The notes below the pieces were generated by a model that saw only the letters and a list, made by a program, of their open reading frames with translations, ran no database searches and was not told the origin of the DNA. A stretch of 64,000 bases of DNA, taken from the NCBI GenBank assembly GCA_033725935.1, contig MU867088.1:247827-311826 (forward strand), read 5' to 3'. How positions within the stretch are numbered: the stretch's first letter is position 1; each line of letters starts with the position of its first letter. This stretch comes from Cladorrhinum sp. PSN259 (Eukaryota > Ascomycota > Sordariomycetes > Sordariales > Podosporaceae). Positions 44,378-54,702 of the stretch are shown here, piece after piece. The translations under genes and the position numbers were made by a program.

Positions 44378-45217
44378 AGAAAGAGCAATTCAATGATACC
44401 CTTTTGTTTTGATTCAGTGGTATAAATATTACTTCCCGCATGAGCCTAACACCGACCCATACGGTATGCCAGAACGCCTTCGTGGCCTAATGGGTAACCG
44501 ATGGGCGGGCACGCCAACCGCTGCCCGAGGGACGAGTTGACAGGTGTAGAGTCAAGGGGTCCCGGGTTCGAGTCGAAGTAAAACTCCGGGAGGCCGGGTG
44601 TTTTCGTAGCCGGTATCGAGTCCTGCCTTCGGGTGGTGCGCCGGTGAGCTTTTTGATGTTTTGGTCATTGTGTTTGTTTTCTTTTTCCTTTTATATAGCT
44701 ATATCTTTTTTGCTAGTTTGCATTTATCATGGAAATTCATTTTTCTTCAAAGGAAAATGTAAACTTGTTGTCTGCTGTGATCGCTTCGATAGCACGATGT
44801 ACGTTCCTAAAATCCGGCTCCGGTAAATGTGCCCCACTTCGGTCGCCAAGCCCGGGATTTTTTGACGTCGCACGCTCGGTTTCGGTCGCAATGCATCATC
44901 GGTTCTTCTTGTTCTTAATCTCCACTGCTCCTTGTTGCTCACTTCACATCATCTTTTTTGTTGCAAAAGATTATTCACACCATCTTCTTTACGCATCATT
45001 GATCCCATCTTACGACAACTCTTTATCTCTCACACCAATTATCCTCCATCTCATTTACTCCTCCACCCCTCATTATTTCTCACACCATTCTTTTTTTATC
45101 GAACGACATCATCACCCTCTTAAGAATAAAACCAAGTAATTCAAACCCAAAACACAACAACAAGACAAACAAACATCACATCCTTAACAATAAAAGACCA
45201 AAGACCAAAAAGCAAAA
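44378..45217. other. Intergenic region with a possible Pol III unit
   Basis: 840 bp between two plus-strand genes. It includes the A-box/B-box-like unit at 44476..44654 (separate entry). A CA-rich leader precedes the ATG at 45218. Confidence 0.6.
44476..44654 (+). ncRNA. Possible Pol III-transcribed structured RNA or tRNA relic
   Basis: An A-box-like TGGCCTAATGG (44483..44493) is followed 82 bp later by a B-box-like GGTTCGAGTCG (44565..44575). T4 (44601..44604) and T5 (44650..44654) runs could terminate Pol III. The start, GCCTTCGTGGCCTAATGGGT, resembles the 5' end of an arginine-type tRNA. However, the D stem, anticodon arm and T stem do not form, and no matching acceptor strand closes it. 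GC content is clearly higher than in the flanks, and several GC hairpins are possible (GGGC/GCCC, CCCGG/CCGGG). It could be a decayed tRNA, a tRNA-derived short element or a novel small RNA. Confidence 0.3.
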
Positions 45218-45967
45218 ATGCCAACCCGCATCCCCACCGAAGCCGACTTTTCTTCTCTATCCTCCGTCCTCCCGCACACACTACACTTCCCCTCCCCCGC
45301 CGAATCGACAACCTCCATCCTCCTCCTCTTCCACGGGCTGGGCGACACAGACTCCAACTTTTCAGGCTTTGCCCGCAACCTCAACCTGCCCGGCGTGCTG
45401 GCCATTACCGTGCGGGGGGTAACTCCCGTACCGCCTTCCTTTTTGGGTGAAGCCGAGGAGACCGCCGGTCCGCCTTCTCACTTCCACTGGGGCGACGACC
45501 TGCGTCTGGACACGCGGACCGGGGAACTGGACACGGATCCGGGGTACACAAAAGCGGAGCGGCTGATAACTGAAGAGTTGATAACAAAAGTGTTGATCCA
45601 AGATTGCGGATGGAACGAAAGGGATATACTGCTGCTGGGGTACGGACAGGGTGGGAGTCTGGCGTTGGGGATGGGTCGAAAAAAAGAGTGGAAGGGCGTC
45701 GTGAGTGTCGGTGGGGAATTACCGCTTTCAATGGTCTCGACGGAAAGTGAAGGAGAGAAAAAGAAGGGAAAAGCAAAGGTTCTGGTGTTGTGTGGGAGGG
45801 AAAGCGAAGCTGTGGATGAGGATGCTGAGGAAGTTTTGAGAGAGGAATTCGAGGATGTGAAGGTTGTCAGGTGGAAGAGGGCGGGGGATGGGATGCCGCA
45901 GAGTGAGGAGGAGGTTATGCCTTTGATGGAGTTTTTGGGGGAGAGGTTGAGGGCTGGGTGGGTTTAA
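45218..45967 (+). CDS. Carboxylesterase/acyl-protein thioesterase-like protein lacking the catalytic serine
   Basis: A single exon encodes 249 residues. The fold markers of the phospholipase/carboxylesterase family are present: LLLFHGLGD at 35-43 and WGDDLRLDTRTGELD where WFD-type sequences stand in active enzymes. The elbow is GYGQGG at 141-146. Active members have GFSQGG, so position 143 is Gly instead of the nucleophilic Ser. Near the C-terminus, where a GHS histidine is expected, the sequence is GDGMPQS (about 223-229). Both changes suggest that the protein is not a classical serine hydrolase. From memory, related fungal proteins share the GFGQGG and DGMP forms, so this is probably a conserved non-canonical subfamily and not damage. 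There is no signal peptide, so it is likely cytosolic. Confidence 0.8.
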   Translation: MPTRIPTEADFSSLSSVLPHTLHFPSPAESTTSILLLFHGLGDTDSNFSGFARNLNLPGVLAITVRGVTPVPPSFLGEAEETAGPPSHFHWGDDLRLDTRTGELDTDPGYTKAERLITEELITKVLIQDCGWNERDILLLGYGQGGSLALGMGRKKEWKGVVSVGGELPLSMVSTESEGEKKKGKAKVLVLCGRESEAVDEDAEEVLREEFEDVKVVRWKRAGDGMPQSEEEVMPLMEFLGERLRAGWV

Positions 45968-46486
45968 GGACGGTGATAGATAGTGGTGGTGAAGTTGTAG
46001 TTTCTCGGAGAAACTGCGACAAGCTCTTCTCGGGTTATTCGTTGAAATAAGGGAATATACTGCGTATTTTTGAAGACCCGAATAACCGGGTGGCCCAGGA
46101 AACCTCGAGCCCTGTAACGTTAGCTCTTCGTTCCGGTGGGAGTCTGCTTATGCAGTGAGGGTTTGAAGATGACGTTGGAGAAAAGGTTGATAGTGGAAGA
46201 GAGGAAAAGATAAGATAGACCTTGGAATATCTCGGTTAGGATGCATGATGTGGCGCACTGATTCAAATCAACGAATTGGTTAAAATAAGAAAATACCTGC
46301 TGCCATGATAACTAACTTCTGTCCTCCCATTTTGATGAATAATTCCCATTGCCAATGATACCGCTTTCCCGTAACTCCCCAAACCCCATTTTGATACCCA
46401 GCTCTCTTTGTTCTCTTGAAATTCCCATGCACCCTTTTTACGCCCATCTTTCCCAAAGCCAGTTTTGTTACTTCACATCATGTTCC
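45968..46486. other. Convergent 3' intergenic region
   Basis: 519 bp. It has one 9-bp inverted repeat, GGTTATTCG (46033..46041) and CGAATAACC (46079..46087), which could form a hairpin in the 3' untranslated region of the 45218 gene. Nothing else is recognisable. Confidence 0.55.
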
Positions 46487-47545
46487 TTAGTAGTTGTGGT
46501 TGTAATACACAAGTTCTCTATCGAGTTCCTTCTTGAGCGTCATCGTATGCCCAAGAGCTCTCTGAACGCATTCAATACCTCCATGGAGCGCTGATATAAT
46601 CTTCTTGGCATCGCCTCCCCGAATAAGCGCCTTCAAAGGTACATCATAGCTCCCAAATATCCGCTTCATCTTCATCAAAGCCTTAAGCCGTTCAGCGCTC
46701 GTCCTGCCCCCCTCTGCATAGTCCTGGGACACAGCATTCGCGATGGAGATGATCTTCTGCATGCTTCGTATGGGCCGCTTGCATTTTCTTACTACCCGCT
46801 TAGCTCCCACGGCATCGCCAATTGGATTCTTGGGGTCGATGATGACCTCCTTACACGCTTCTGCAAGCTTGCCCATGCCACAGATGAACCACAAATCTCT
46901 GAACTCGATCCAAGTTTGGAACTGCTCAATTGCCTTTTTGACTCGAGGTACATTGAGCCATTTGCCACCCTCAATGGCCGAGGCAAGATCGAAAAACTCA
47001 TCTCGGAAGTTATCCTTCTCAAAATATTCCTTGTCTTTATCATCCTGGTAAAATAGTCTACCGTATTCGTCGATACCAATGTACTCTGTTCGGATGTTCT
47101 GCATGTTCTTGATCCGATACATAAAATCGGCGCTTCTCATAGCGTTCGCAATAACCTCTCGAACTGTTGATGGATTGATGGCATCAAAGCAGTCGTAGTA
47201 ACAGTCCTTCAGCTCCTCGCTCCATTTTAAGCTGGGAATTTTGGCCCGAATCTTCTCGGGGGTTCCGCGCTCCCATTTCGCCCCTTTCTGAATAAGCTCC
47301 TTGTTATTCTGATTCAAGGCGTACTGAGTGGGCTCGTCATAATCAGAGTCGGCTTCAGAGGCCGTGTAGGTGTCCTTGAACCACTCGGCATCGCTTGCGA
47401 CATCCTCCGTGTCGCTGCCCGTCATGGGGCTGTCATCGGAAGCGCTGGCCATATCGGTAGAGTAATCCGAAACATCGGTAGAGTAATCCGAAACATCGCT
47501 GTCAACCCGAACGGTGAGTTTGATGTCGTTGTCACTGTCCGCCAT
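46487..47545 (-). CDS. Hypothetical acidic protein
   Basis: A single exon encodes 352 residues from the ATG at 47545. The first 75 residues are Asp/Ser-rich. They include two copies of VSDYSTD from an exact 21-bp tandem duplication (47453..47494). The rest is mixed alpha-helical and basic: LKWSEELKDCYYDCFDAINP, TEYIGIDEYGRLFYQDDKDK, WLNVPRVKKAIEQFQTWIEF and a Lys/Arg-rich KRVVRKCKRPIRSMQKI. There is no signal or transmembrane helix. I do not recognise a family. It may be lineage-restricted. Confidence 0.65.
   Translation of the reverse strand: MADSDNDIKLTVRVDSDVSDYSTDVSDYSTDMASASDDSPMTGSDTEDVASDAEWFKDTYTASEADSDYDEPTQYALNQNNKELIQKGAKWERGTPEKIRAKIPSLKWSEELKDCYYDCFDAINPSTVREVIANAMRSADFMYRIKNMQNIRTEYIGIDEYGRLFYQDDKDKEYFEKDNFRDEFFDLASAIEGGKWLNVPRVKKAIEQFQTWIEFRDLWFICGMGKLAEACKEVIIDPKNPIGDAVGAKRVVRKCKRPIRSMQKIISIANAVSQDYAEGGRTSAERLKALMKMKRIFGSYDVPLKALIRGGDAKKIISALHGGIECVQRALGHTMTLKKELDRELVYYNHNY
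47453..47494 (-). repeat. Exact 21-bp tandem duplication in coding sequence
   Basis: Two identical 21-bp units, ATCGGTAGAGTAATCCGAAAC on the plus strand with its last base omitted here (20 shown: ATCGGTAGAGTAATCCGAAA), lie head to tail and encode the repeated VSDYSTD. The perfect identity implies a recent duplication. Confidence 0.85.
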
Positions 47546-48371
47546 GATGACCCCGAGTGACTAGAATTTTGTGTATCAAGTTGAAATGATCAATTCGGAA
47601 AGAGTCTCTGAACACCATGAGTTAGCAAACACCCCAGGACCACACCAACGTCAGATGATCTTCTTACCGAGAGGCGATTTGGGAAACGACGCAGTCGCTC
47701 AGTTGCTTTCTCAATTGAATTGAGTGATGGGGTGAATTTGCGGCGCTGTTGAGTAGAGATTTTTGATCGGTCTTGCAGTTGTATTTTGTAAGAAGCCGTG
47801 AGTGTTTTTGATGGCCTCTCTCTCCTAGGGTAGTAGCCGAACGAGGCCAAAGGCGAGAAGAGGCTGGGTGGTTGTTGGTTAGAAAGAGAAAGAGAAAAAG
47901 TGAGGGAGGGAGAGAGTGAGAGAGAGCCTAATTTATACCTAGAAGTTGGCAGAGGTGGTGGGGTCTTGAAGGCAGGAATAGGAAAACAGAGAAGGTTATG
48001 GAGGGTGTAAGAAAGAAGAAAATAGGGCAGGGGCGGAGGAAGCAAAAAAGTCGCTATCTTTCATCCCATCCTGAGCTGCAATACGAACTTGCTGGAGTCT
48101 GCGAGCTCCTGGGCGCCGGGAAGCAGACTCGTCCTTAGCAAACAGTTCTTGGTGATCCAAATACATCAGATGAAAACGGGGAAGAGAGACGCCCGGAACT
48201 GTGGTCGATGTCCAGCTTTACTTTTATAGAGCAGCAATCAATAACTCGACCTGGAGTCCTACGATTACAACACCGATTCCAGATGGTTCATCTCTGGTTA
48301 CAGCCCTACCGTTTATCATGACAATTAAAAGAAAGACACAATAAGAAGAAGAAAAAAAAAAAGAAAAAAAA

Positions 48372-48548
48372 GGGGGGGGGGGCGGGGGGGGGGGGGGGGG
48401 GTGGTGGGGGGGGGCGGGGGGGGGGGGGGGGGGGGGGGGGGGGCGGGGCGGGGGGGGGGGGTGGGGGGGGGGGGGGGGGGGGGGGGGGGGGGCGGGGGGG
48501 GGGGGTGGGGGGGGGTGGGGGGGGGGGGGGTGGGGTGTNNNNNNNNNN
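48372..48548. other. Poly-G block ending in a 10-N assembly gap
   Basis: About 165 bases of almost pure G with scattered C/T lead into ten N (48539..48548). Beyond lie A-rich and C-rich homopolymers to about 48628. This pattern is typical of low-quality reads at a gap edge, so neither sequence nor length should be trusted. Confidence 0.9.
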
Positions 48549-48845
48549 CCAACCTTTTAAAAGCAAAAAAAAAAAAAAAACAAAAAACAACAAAAAAAAA
48601 AAAAAAAAAAAAAAACCCCCCCCCCCCCAAAATCTTCCTTCATTTATCAATACACATACCCCTTCGTTACCTCCCTCACCAGTTCCGGCTGCTCTTTGAT
48701 ACCAGTAGTACCCAGGTATCTTAAATCACATCCAAAAAGAAGAAGAAGAAAAAAAAAAGAAAAGAAAAAAAAGCTGGTTTCAAGTTTTCCAGTTCTTTTT
48801 TTATTCTTCCCTGAGACGAGTTAAGTCCCCATCCACTGCCGAATT

Positions 48846-48850
<5 letters not shown>

Positions 48851-48906
<56 letters not shown>
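48851..48906 (+). repeat. (TC)28 microsatellite
   Basis: 28 uninterrupted TC units. Confidence 0.95.
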
Positions 48907-48909
<3 letters not shown>

Positions 48910-49316
48910 ACTCCTTCTCAATGATAAAAAACCGCTTATGCCTCAAAATGCTTGAACTCGATGAAACTTTTGACGATATAAGAGACTTTCTTTGTGTGTG
49001 TGTGTCATGCGATATGAAGATTTCTGTTAATTCCCAGTATTTCTTTCGCCATTCCCCGCAACCCAATTCTTCCCTTCAAAACTCCCATAAATCCCAAAAA
49101 ACTAAACGAAAAAAAACTCAAGTAAAATAAAGCATCTCTTGGCTTTTTTTTTGTAATTTGCACCCTCCCATCGAGCTCCTATGCTTCCATGCTTACATGC
49201 TTCCATGCTTCCCTTGCATTGAAAAAAAAAAGAATATATGATAACACCTAATCTCATCTTTTCCTATCTTGCTTAAAACTCAAGAGCAATTTATGCCCCC
49301 CTCTTTCCTTCAGGGC

Positions 49317-52300
49317 TTACAACCCTCCAGTGCTACTACCAACCCCCTGTTCCCGATAAAAAGCCCTATTATCCTGATCCAACCGATCCATAGTCTCTCT
49401 CAGCTCCCTCAACATCCTCTGCGTATTCTCCACCATGCTGCTCGTGTCCTGCCCAGACCCAGAATTGGCAGTGGTAAACACCTTTTTCTCCGGCGGACTG
49501 ATTTCTCTCTCCTCCATATCAACGTCCTCGTCACCTTCCAGCCTTTTTCTCTTATTAGCCACCCCAACTGCATCCTTCCACAACGGCGGCGGAGGCGGTG
49601 ACATCCCGCCCACAGAACTATCACCAGCAATAATACTTCGCCTCGTGGCGGACCCCTGCAAATCAAGACTCGACCTAGGCAGATGCCCATAAACCTTGCC
49701 GTGACTGCCACCCTGCTTAAGCCTAGCAAGTCTAGCCCTCAAGCTATTAGATTCATCCTCCCCATCCGAAGCCGGTACCGTAGAGACATCAGCGACAGAG
49801 TGCTGATGCCTCCTATTGACCATAGACTCAGGCAACCAATTCCCGTCTGGCATCGGCACGAACCCCCTCGCTCTCAAATCCCAGTGTCTGGACTTATTAA
49901 TGACACTGACAGAAACACCACCGGGACTAGCAGCCCTGCCGCCTATAATAGACGACGACGACTTGCGCTTCGCATCCGGTTCCCCGTCAGAAGACCCAGC
50001 AATCGACCTCTTCCCAGAAGGCGTAACGGCACTAAAGTTTGTCGACCGGTTCAAAGGTAAGCTGGCCCTCCCATTGACAGAGCCACTAGCAGAGACACTC
50101 CTCCGACTCGAAAAACTCTCGATCCCAAATTTTTCTCTTAGGGATCTCGTCTTCCAACCTTCCCTTCTGCCAACACTGCTAGCATTATCGGGGGAATCTA
50201 CCGCTCTGCCACGAGTCCCGGGGGCGGGCTCAAGCTCGAGTTCAGACTCTGGGTACCGATAACTCATCTTTGACACCGCAGCCCAACTATCAGCATTACC
50301 CATCGAAACATCTTCATTCTTAACCGCCTTTCTCGCTAAGCCCCTCTCATCCCTTAACCCCGCAAAGATCCCACTCTTCAACAACTGCTCCTCAGTGCTA
50401 CCGCCATTAATCCCATCGGCGCTAAAAGCAATGCTGTTCCTCCTGCGCTGCTGTCCAGCCGCTTTGGCAATCAAGCTGAGCTGTAACCTGTCTGCCTCAG
50501 CTTTCCTTCTTGCAGTCCTTCTGGCGTCCTGCTCAGCTTTAACTCTGGCTTCTTCCTCCATCCTCTTCTGAACTAGTTGCTGCTCCCTGTACTCTCGCAT
50601 CTTTTGTTTGCCTTCCCTGAGAATGCGCTTTTGGGCAAGCTTCCTGGCACTTTCGCGCCATCTATAAAAATACTTGACACTGAGCCGATAAGCCATGTGT
50701 TCCCGAGCGATTCGCCACGACTCATCATCTGCCGCCTTGAACTTCTTATACTCTTCATGTTTTTGGTAGCCTTCATAGACGTTCCACAGCAAATTATGAA
50801 CGGTGTTTTCGGTGAATTGTTCCATCAAGCCGTTATCGCCCAGGACAAACCATCTGGTGATGTCGCCCAGAACGTCCAGTTTTGGAGGAGGTGGCGGTGG
50901 AGGTAGAGGCGGCGCGATAGTGGGTTTAAAGAGAAGATTATTTTGCGATGAGGCAACATCAGGAAGAGGTGCTTGCCCAGGAAACTTGAAAGGAGTAGCC
51001 GGGGGTGTTGCTTGCACAGGCTTAAAGGTCGAAGCCACAGGAGGTTCAGCGGGCAGAGCTGGTGTGGGTTGTGAGATCTGAATGGAAGGAATTGCCGAAG
51101 TTGAAGTTGGTTGTGTAGCTGAAGTTGATTGTTCTGCCTTTGAGGCCGAAACTGTCCCGAGCCCCAAGAAAGATGGTACTGGTTGCGCACTACTTGGTGC
51201 CGTGGCTGTAGGAGGCGCGATATTGCCAAATGATGGCAAATGTTTCTGGCCAGTTGTCTGGAAGGATGATATCTGGGGTGAGCTGATGGTCTTGGCCAAA
51301 AATGAGGGTGGATCCTTCTTTGGCGTTGTGCTTTCGAAGGGCTGTGCTGACTGTGTAGGTTGAAGAGCTTGACCTAAGGCAGGCAAAGGGTTGCTGGCAT
51401 TCGGAGTGGCTGTTGAGAAGGGGGTTTGTTGAGGAATAGAAGAGAACGGACTCTTTGTTGCATCCGTCTTTGACGCAGGTTGGCCAAACGAAAAGGCAGA
51501 TGTGTTTGAGTTAGCGGGTGGAGGGGCTGCCGCACCTTGGCTACTAAATACCGAAACAGGGACAGGCGCAGTAGATTTTGGGGCTGCTGGAGGGTTGACG
51601 GACTGACCAAACGCCTGAAGGCCTCCAGTAGAGGTTGTCGTTGTCCTTGTCGAGCTGGGTACTGGAAACTGACCAAAGGCCGGGAAAGAGGCTGAGGCAA
51701 CTGGCATAGCAGCCGGAGCACTTGTGGCAGGTTTGTTAAAACCGGCAAACGGGCTAGCGGTAACAGATGCCGCCGGTTGTGAGTTTTGAAAGCCGGAAAA
51801 CACTGAAGATGCCGGCGGTACAGCCGTTTGCTGAGTCCCAAAGCCGCTGGCGCCTCCAAAGGGGGAAGATGAGACAGCCGATGCAAGCGCTGCTGCCTGA
51901 GTAAAGAGAGGTGCTGCTGGTTGAACTGGTGCCGTTTGGGTAACAAAGAGGCTGTCCGGATCATCGTCAACCATTTGTGTTGACTGCCCGTCGGACTTTT
52001 CGTAAATGGTGGTATAAATAACATCAACAATCGACTCTGTCGTTCGTTTCCTCTCAACCAGTTTCCCGGAATATGATTGTCGTACTCGTGGTGATGGCAC
52101 CCCCCTCTTCTTGTTGTTAAGGAGAAGATATGGCTCATCAACTGGATTCTTTCCTGGAGGAACCCAAGTTGAAAACTCGAAGCCGTGAAGCTCGGCAAAT
52201 TCCACGGCCTCCTCGTCAGTATCGAATCTTAGCACCCTGTTTAGATCGGATGCAGTGATTGTTCGTGGCGCGTCTCGATGACGGGCATAGCCCCTGACAA

Positions 52301-54011
52301 AGTTCTTGAGAATGTTTTGGCGTACATAGGTGAAGTGAACCTCGGCAATACATGCCATAGTATAGGACACCCTCGGGTTTTCGACAATGGTAAAAAACGT
52401 GCGGAAGGCTGTAGCAGAGAGTGTCGGTGATCGCCGTGGCTTCAGGGGCCCCTTAGTCTCCCGAATGTCATCCATCACCGAGATCAATGACAAGGCTGTC
52501 TGTACCTCGGGAGATTGGAACCACGTCTCCTTTCCCCACGTGATGATCCTCTTTGGTATTGATGGATCGTGAGCATTGAGAAGGAGGTAGTATGCCCTGA
52601 ACTCAGGTTCATTTGGACAGACCACACCAAGGTCGTGGCAAACATCGTACGCCTCCATTAGTGACAGAATAGTCCTACCCAACTGCTCGATTTCTTGTTT
52701 CTGGTCGAAGTCGTCGTTGGCGAAGCCTTTTCGGGAAAGAAGATGAAGAGCTGTGGCATGAAACCTCGTGATAGTCTCAAAGATGTATACCATAACCTTC
52801 ATTTCCTCTCTTGATTTCTGGGAATGGAATGTGAAGTCCTTTCGGACCGCTCGTGTCCTATCCCAGAGGTAATTGTGCATTGATGGGAGGTTGTTTTCAG
52901 ATTGTAAAAGATCCTTAAAGAGATAGTCGATCGTCCTCTGCAAGGCTCCCACCGAACGGACGTCCATAGGAAGTGGCGCATCTTGGCCAGCAGCAGAACG
53001 TCCAAACTTCTTGACCATCTTTGCAGGATCCGGCCACATTGAACCATCGGGACCTTGTGTCTTTTCCTCCGTCTTGACATCGTATTCGGCGATCCGGGCG
53101 ACTCGCTCAAAATCGGGACACATTTCTTCGCATATTCCCTTGAACGGAAGAGCATCTTTCAGTTTCCTCCTCTTTTCCGGGTCATCGATGTACTCGACTT
53201 TGCGCAAGGAGGCGTAGACGCGGGTGCGATACTTTTTGAATGCCTCCTTCGTACTCTCAATGTCTCCGCGCTTCTTCGGGTTGCCGGGTTCTGGTGGCAT
53301 AGTAGGTTGCTTGATTTTCTCTTTCTTGATGTGATCTTGAAGCTTGATGGCAAAGTCGAAAGCAAACTGCGATAGCTCTTTCGTCCGCTCCATCGGATTC
53401 CCAGCCGAGCCATTCCAATTGGCATTTCCTGACGTTGAGAGTGGGTTTCGTCCATTTTGCTGAGGGGTCTGAGACCTCGACTGGGGTTTGAATTGTGACT
53501 TGTCCATATTCTTCCCAAAAACACTTGCGCGCTGAGAGCCCGTCGTTGCTCCCTGGGCTCCGAAACCAGACGGTGTAAATCCAGAAGCTGGAGGCGTATT
53601 CCTTTTTTCGGTTGCATTGTTCTGCGCCGGCCAGTTGGCATTGCGATTCATTTTCCTACCAGCCATGTCTTTTTCGTCCGCTGATCCCGAGGCCGATTGT
53701 GTTCTGAACCCGCCTGCCGCTTGCGCTCCGAATGGTAACATCCCAGTTGGCTTAACGAATGGATTTGCAGTTCCCGGGTTTGGGGTTGCTATTCGTGACT
53801 GCGGTGCGGAGCCGAATGGCGTGCCACCAAAAGCGGGAGTTTGCGCTGGTGGTGCTCCTCCGAAGGGTGAAGCAGATCTGCTTGAAGAAGTAGGTGCGCC
53901 GAAAGGGTTGCTGGCTTGTGGCGCCCCAAATGGATTCTGAGCCGGTGCCAAAAACTGATTCCTTGGGACCTGCTCTGGCACCCCGAAGGGATTGTTAGCC
54001 GGTGACCCCAT
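49317..54011 (-). CDS. SAC3/GANP nuclear mRNA export factor
   Basis: A single 4.7-kb exon encodes 1564 residues. The N-terminus has repeated NPFGAP/FGG motifs, like nucleoporin FG repeats. The SAC3/GANP domain starts near residue 285 (GICEEMCPDFERVARIAEYD) and runs through QRTIDYLFKDLLQ, MHNYLWDRTRAVRKDFTFHS and FRAYYLLLN to about 620. A long Ser/Pro/Ala/Gln linker with further FG pairs follows. Then a helical segment at about 1050-1190 (VHNLLWNVYEGYQKHEEYKK, VKYFYRWRESARKLAQKR) corresponds to the region of Sac3 that binds Cdc31, Sus1 and Thp1-type partners. The C-terminal 350 residues are Ser/Arg-rich and end in a short coiled coil. Sac3 is the scaffold of TREX-2, which tethers active genes and mRNPs to the nuclear pore. 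Confidence 0.92.
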   Translation of the reverse strand: MGSPANNPFGVPEQVPRNQFLAPAQNPFGAPQASNPFGAPTSSSRSASPFGGAPPAQTPAFGGTPFGSAPQSRIATPNPGTANPFVKPTGMLPFGAQAAGGFRTQSASGSADEKDMAGRKMNRNANWPAQNNATEKRNTPPASGFTPSGFGAQGATTGSQRASVFGKNMDKSQFKPQSRSQTPQQNGRNPLSTSGNANWNGSAGNPMERTKELSQFAFDFAIKLQDHIKKEKIKQPTMPPEPGNPKKRGDIESTKEAFKKYRTRVYASLRKVEYIDDPEKRRKLKDALPFKGICEEMCPDFERVARIAEYDVKTEEKTQGPDGSMWPDPAKMVKKFGRSAAGQDAPLPMDVRSVGALQRTIDYLFKDLLQSENNLPSMHNYLWDRTRAVRKDFTFHSQKSREEMKVMVYIFETITRFHATALHLLSRKGFANDDFDQKQEIEQLGRTILSLMEAYDVCHDLGVVCPNEPEFRAYYLLLNAHDPSIPKRIITWGKETWFQSPEVQTALSLISVMDDIRETKGPLKPRRSPTLSATAFRTFFTIVENPRVSYTMACIAEVHFTYVRQNILKNFVRGYARHRDAPRTITASDLNRVLRFDTDEEAVEFAELHGFEFSTWVPPGKNPVDEPYLLLNNKKRGVPSPRVRQSYSGKLVERKRTTESIVDVIYTTIYEKSDGQSTQMVDDDPDSLFVTQTAPVQPAAPLFTQAAALASAVSSSPFGGASGFGTQQTAVPPASSVFSGFQNSQPAASVTASPFAGFNKPATSAPAAMPVASASFPAFGQFPVPSSTRTTTTSTGGLQAFGQSVNPPAAPKSTAPVPVSVFSSQGAAAPPPANSNTSAFSFGQPASKTDATKSPFSSIPQQTPFSTATPNASNPLPALGQALQPTQSAQPFESTTPKKDPPSFLAKTISSPQISSFQTTGQKHLPSFGNIAPPTATAPSSAQPVPSFLGLGTVSASKAEQSTSATQPTSTSAIPSIQISQPTPALPAEPPVASTFKPVQATPPATPFKFPGQAPLPDVASSQNNLLFKPTIAPPLPPPPPPPKLDVLGDITRWFVLGDNGLMEQFTENTVHNLLWNVYEGYQKHEEYKKFKAADDESWRIAREHMAYRLSVKYFYRWRESARKLAQKRILREGKQKMREYREQQLVQKRMEEEARVKAEQDARRTARRKAEADRLQLSLIAKAAGQQRRRNSIAFSADGINGGSTEEQLLKSGIFAGLRDERGLARKAVKNEDVSMGNADSWAAVSKMSYRYPESELELEPAPGTRGRAVDSPDNASSVGRREGWKTRSLREKFGIESFSSRRSVSASGSVNGRASLPLNRSTNFSAVTPSGKRSIAGSSDGEPDAKRKSSSSIIGGRAASPGGVSVSVINKSRHWDLRARGFVPMPDGNWLPESMVNRRHQHSVADVSTVPASDGEDESNSLRARLARLKQGGSHGKVYGHLPRSSLDLQGSATRRSIIAGDSSVGGMSPPPPPLWKDAVGVANKRKRLEGDEDVDMEEREISPPEKKVFTTANSGSGQDTSSMVENTQRMLRELRETMDRLDQDNRAFYREQGVGSSTGGL

Positions 54012-54702
54012 CGTAGTTGAGGCGCCGCATTGGTAGTCGGAAGCTGCTCGGGTGACTCGATTGACCGGATACGTTCGCTAGAAGGCTCGGTCGGCGGCGC
54101 GCAGACGAGAGGTGCAATCGGTGGTCACAGATAGTAATACAAGGGTGAAAGTTCGAGCGAATGCGAATTCGGTGCAAATGTAGATGCAAGTGATGTGGTG
54201 ACTTTACCGGCGGAGAGAGGGAGAGGGTATCTCGATCGTCGTCGTGGTCGCTCGTCTTGATGTAATGGTCAATGGTGTCGCCGGTTCGGAGTGACACAGC
54301 ACTCGATCGAATTGCATGAAAGAAAACAAATGAAAGAAAATGAGCACAAAACGCTCTCTGACGCAAATCAGTTTCCGGGTTGAGATTTCATAGGCGCGCG
54401 AGACTTGGTGTCGCGACCTTTTTGTTGGGAGGAGGGAAGATTCGATTTCCGAAGCTTCTCACGTTCGCGATTACCACACACAGCGCAGTCCACTTGGATT
54501 GATCGAGCACGGGCGGCTTTGTCGCATCAAGCCCCATAATTATGCCCAAGGCGGTGAATTCGAGCCCCACTCGAGCTCTCAGCTTCAAATGCCCCGCTTT
54601 TACCGTTAAGATGGAAATTGAGAGAGCTCATCACATTTCAATACACAAAAGAGATCCATGACTAGCAAAGGATTCAAGATCAAATATTTTTTCTTCTTCT
54701 AG
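54012..54702. other. Intergenic region
   Basis: 691 bp upstream of SAC3 and downstream of the Trm140 gene, both on the minus strand. It is the presumed SAC3 promoter and leader. No gene, RNA or repeat is seen. Confidence 0.55.

Larger units (their letters stand above)
47546..49316. other. Intergenic region with assembly gap
   Basis: 1.77 kb between two minus-strand genes. It holds the poly-G block and N gap (48372..48548), the A- and C-rich run after it, and a (TC)28 repeat at 48851..48906. The stretch from 47,590 to 48,050 is the probable promoter/leader of the 47545 gene. Open frames across the poly-G block are artefacts. Confidence 0.7.

Noticed and set aside
44476..44604. Functional tRNA-Arg
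   Set aside because: A/B-box-like motifs are present, but the D, anticodon and T stems do not pair and no acceptor strand complements GCCTTCG.
48306..48724. Poly-Pro and poly-Gly ORFs on both strands
   Set aside because: They exist only because of the poly-G run beside the N gap, which is most likely a sequencing or assembly artefact.
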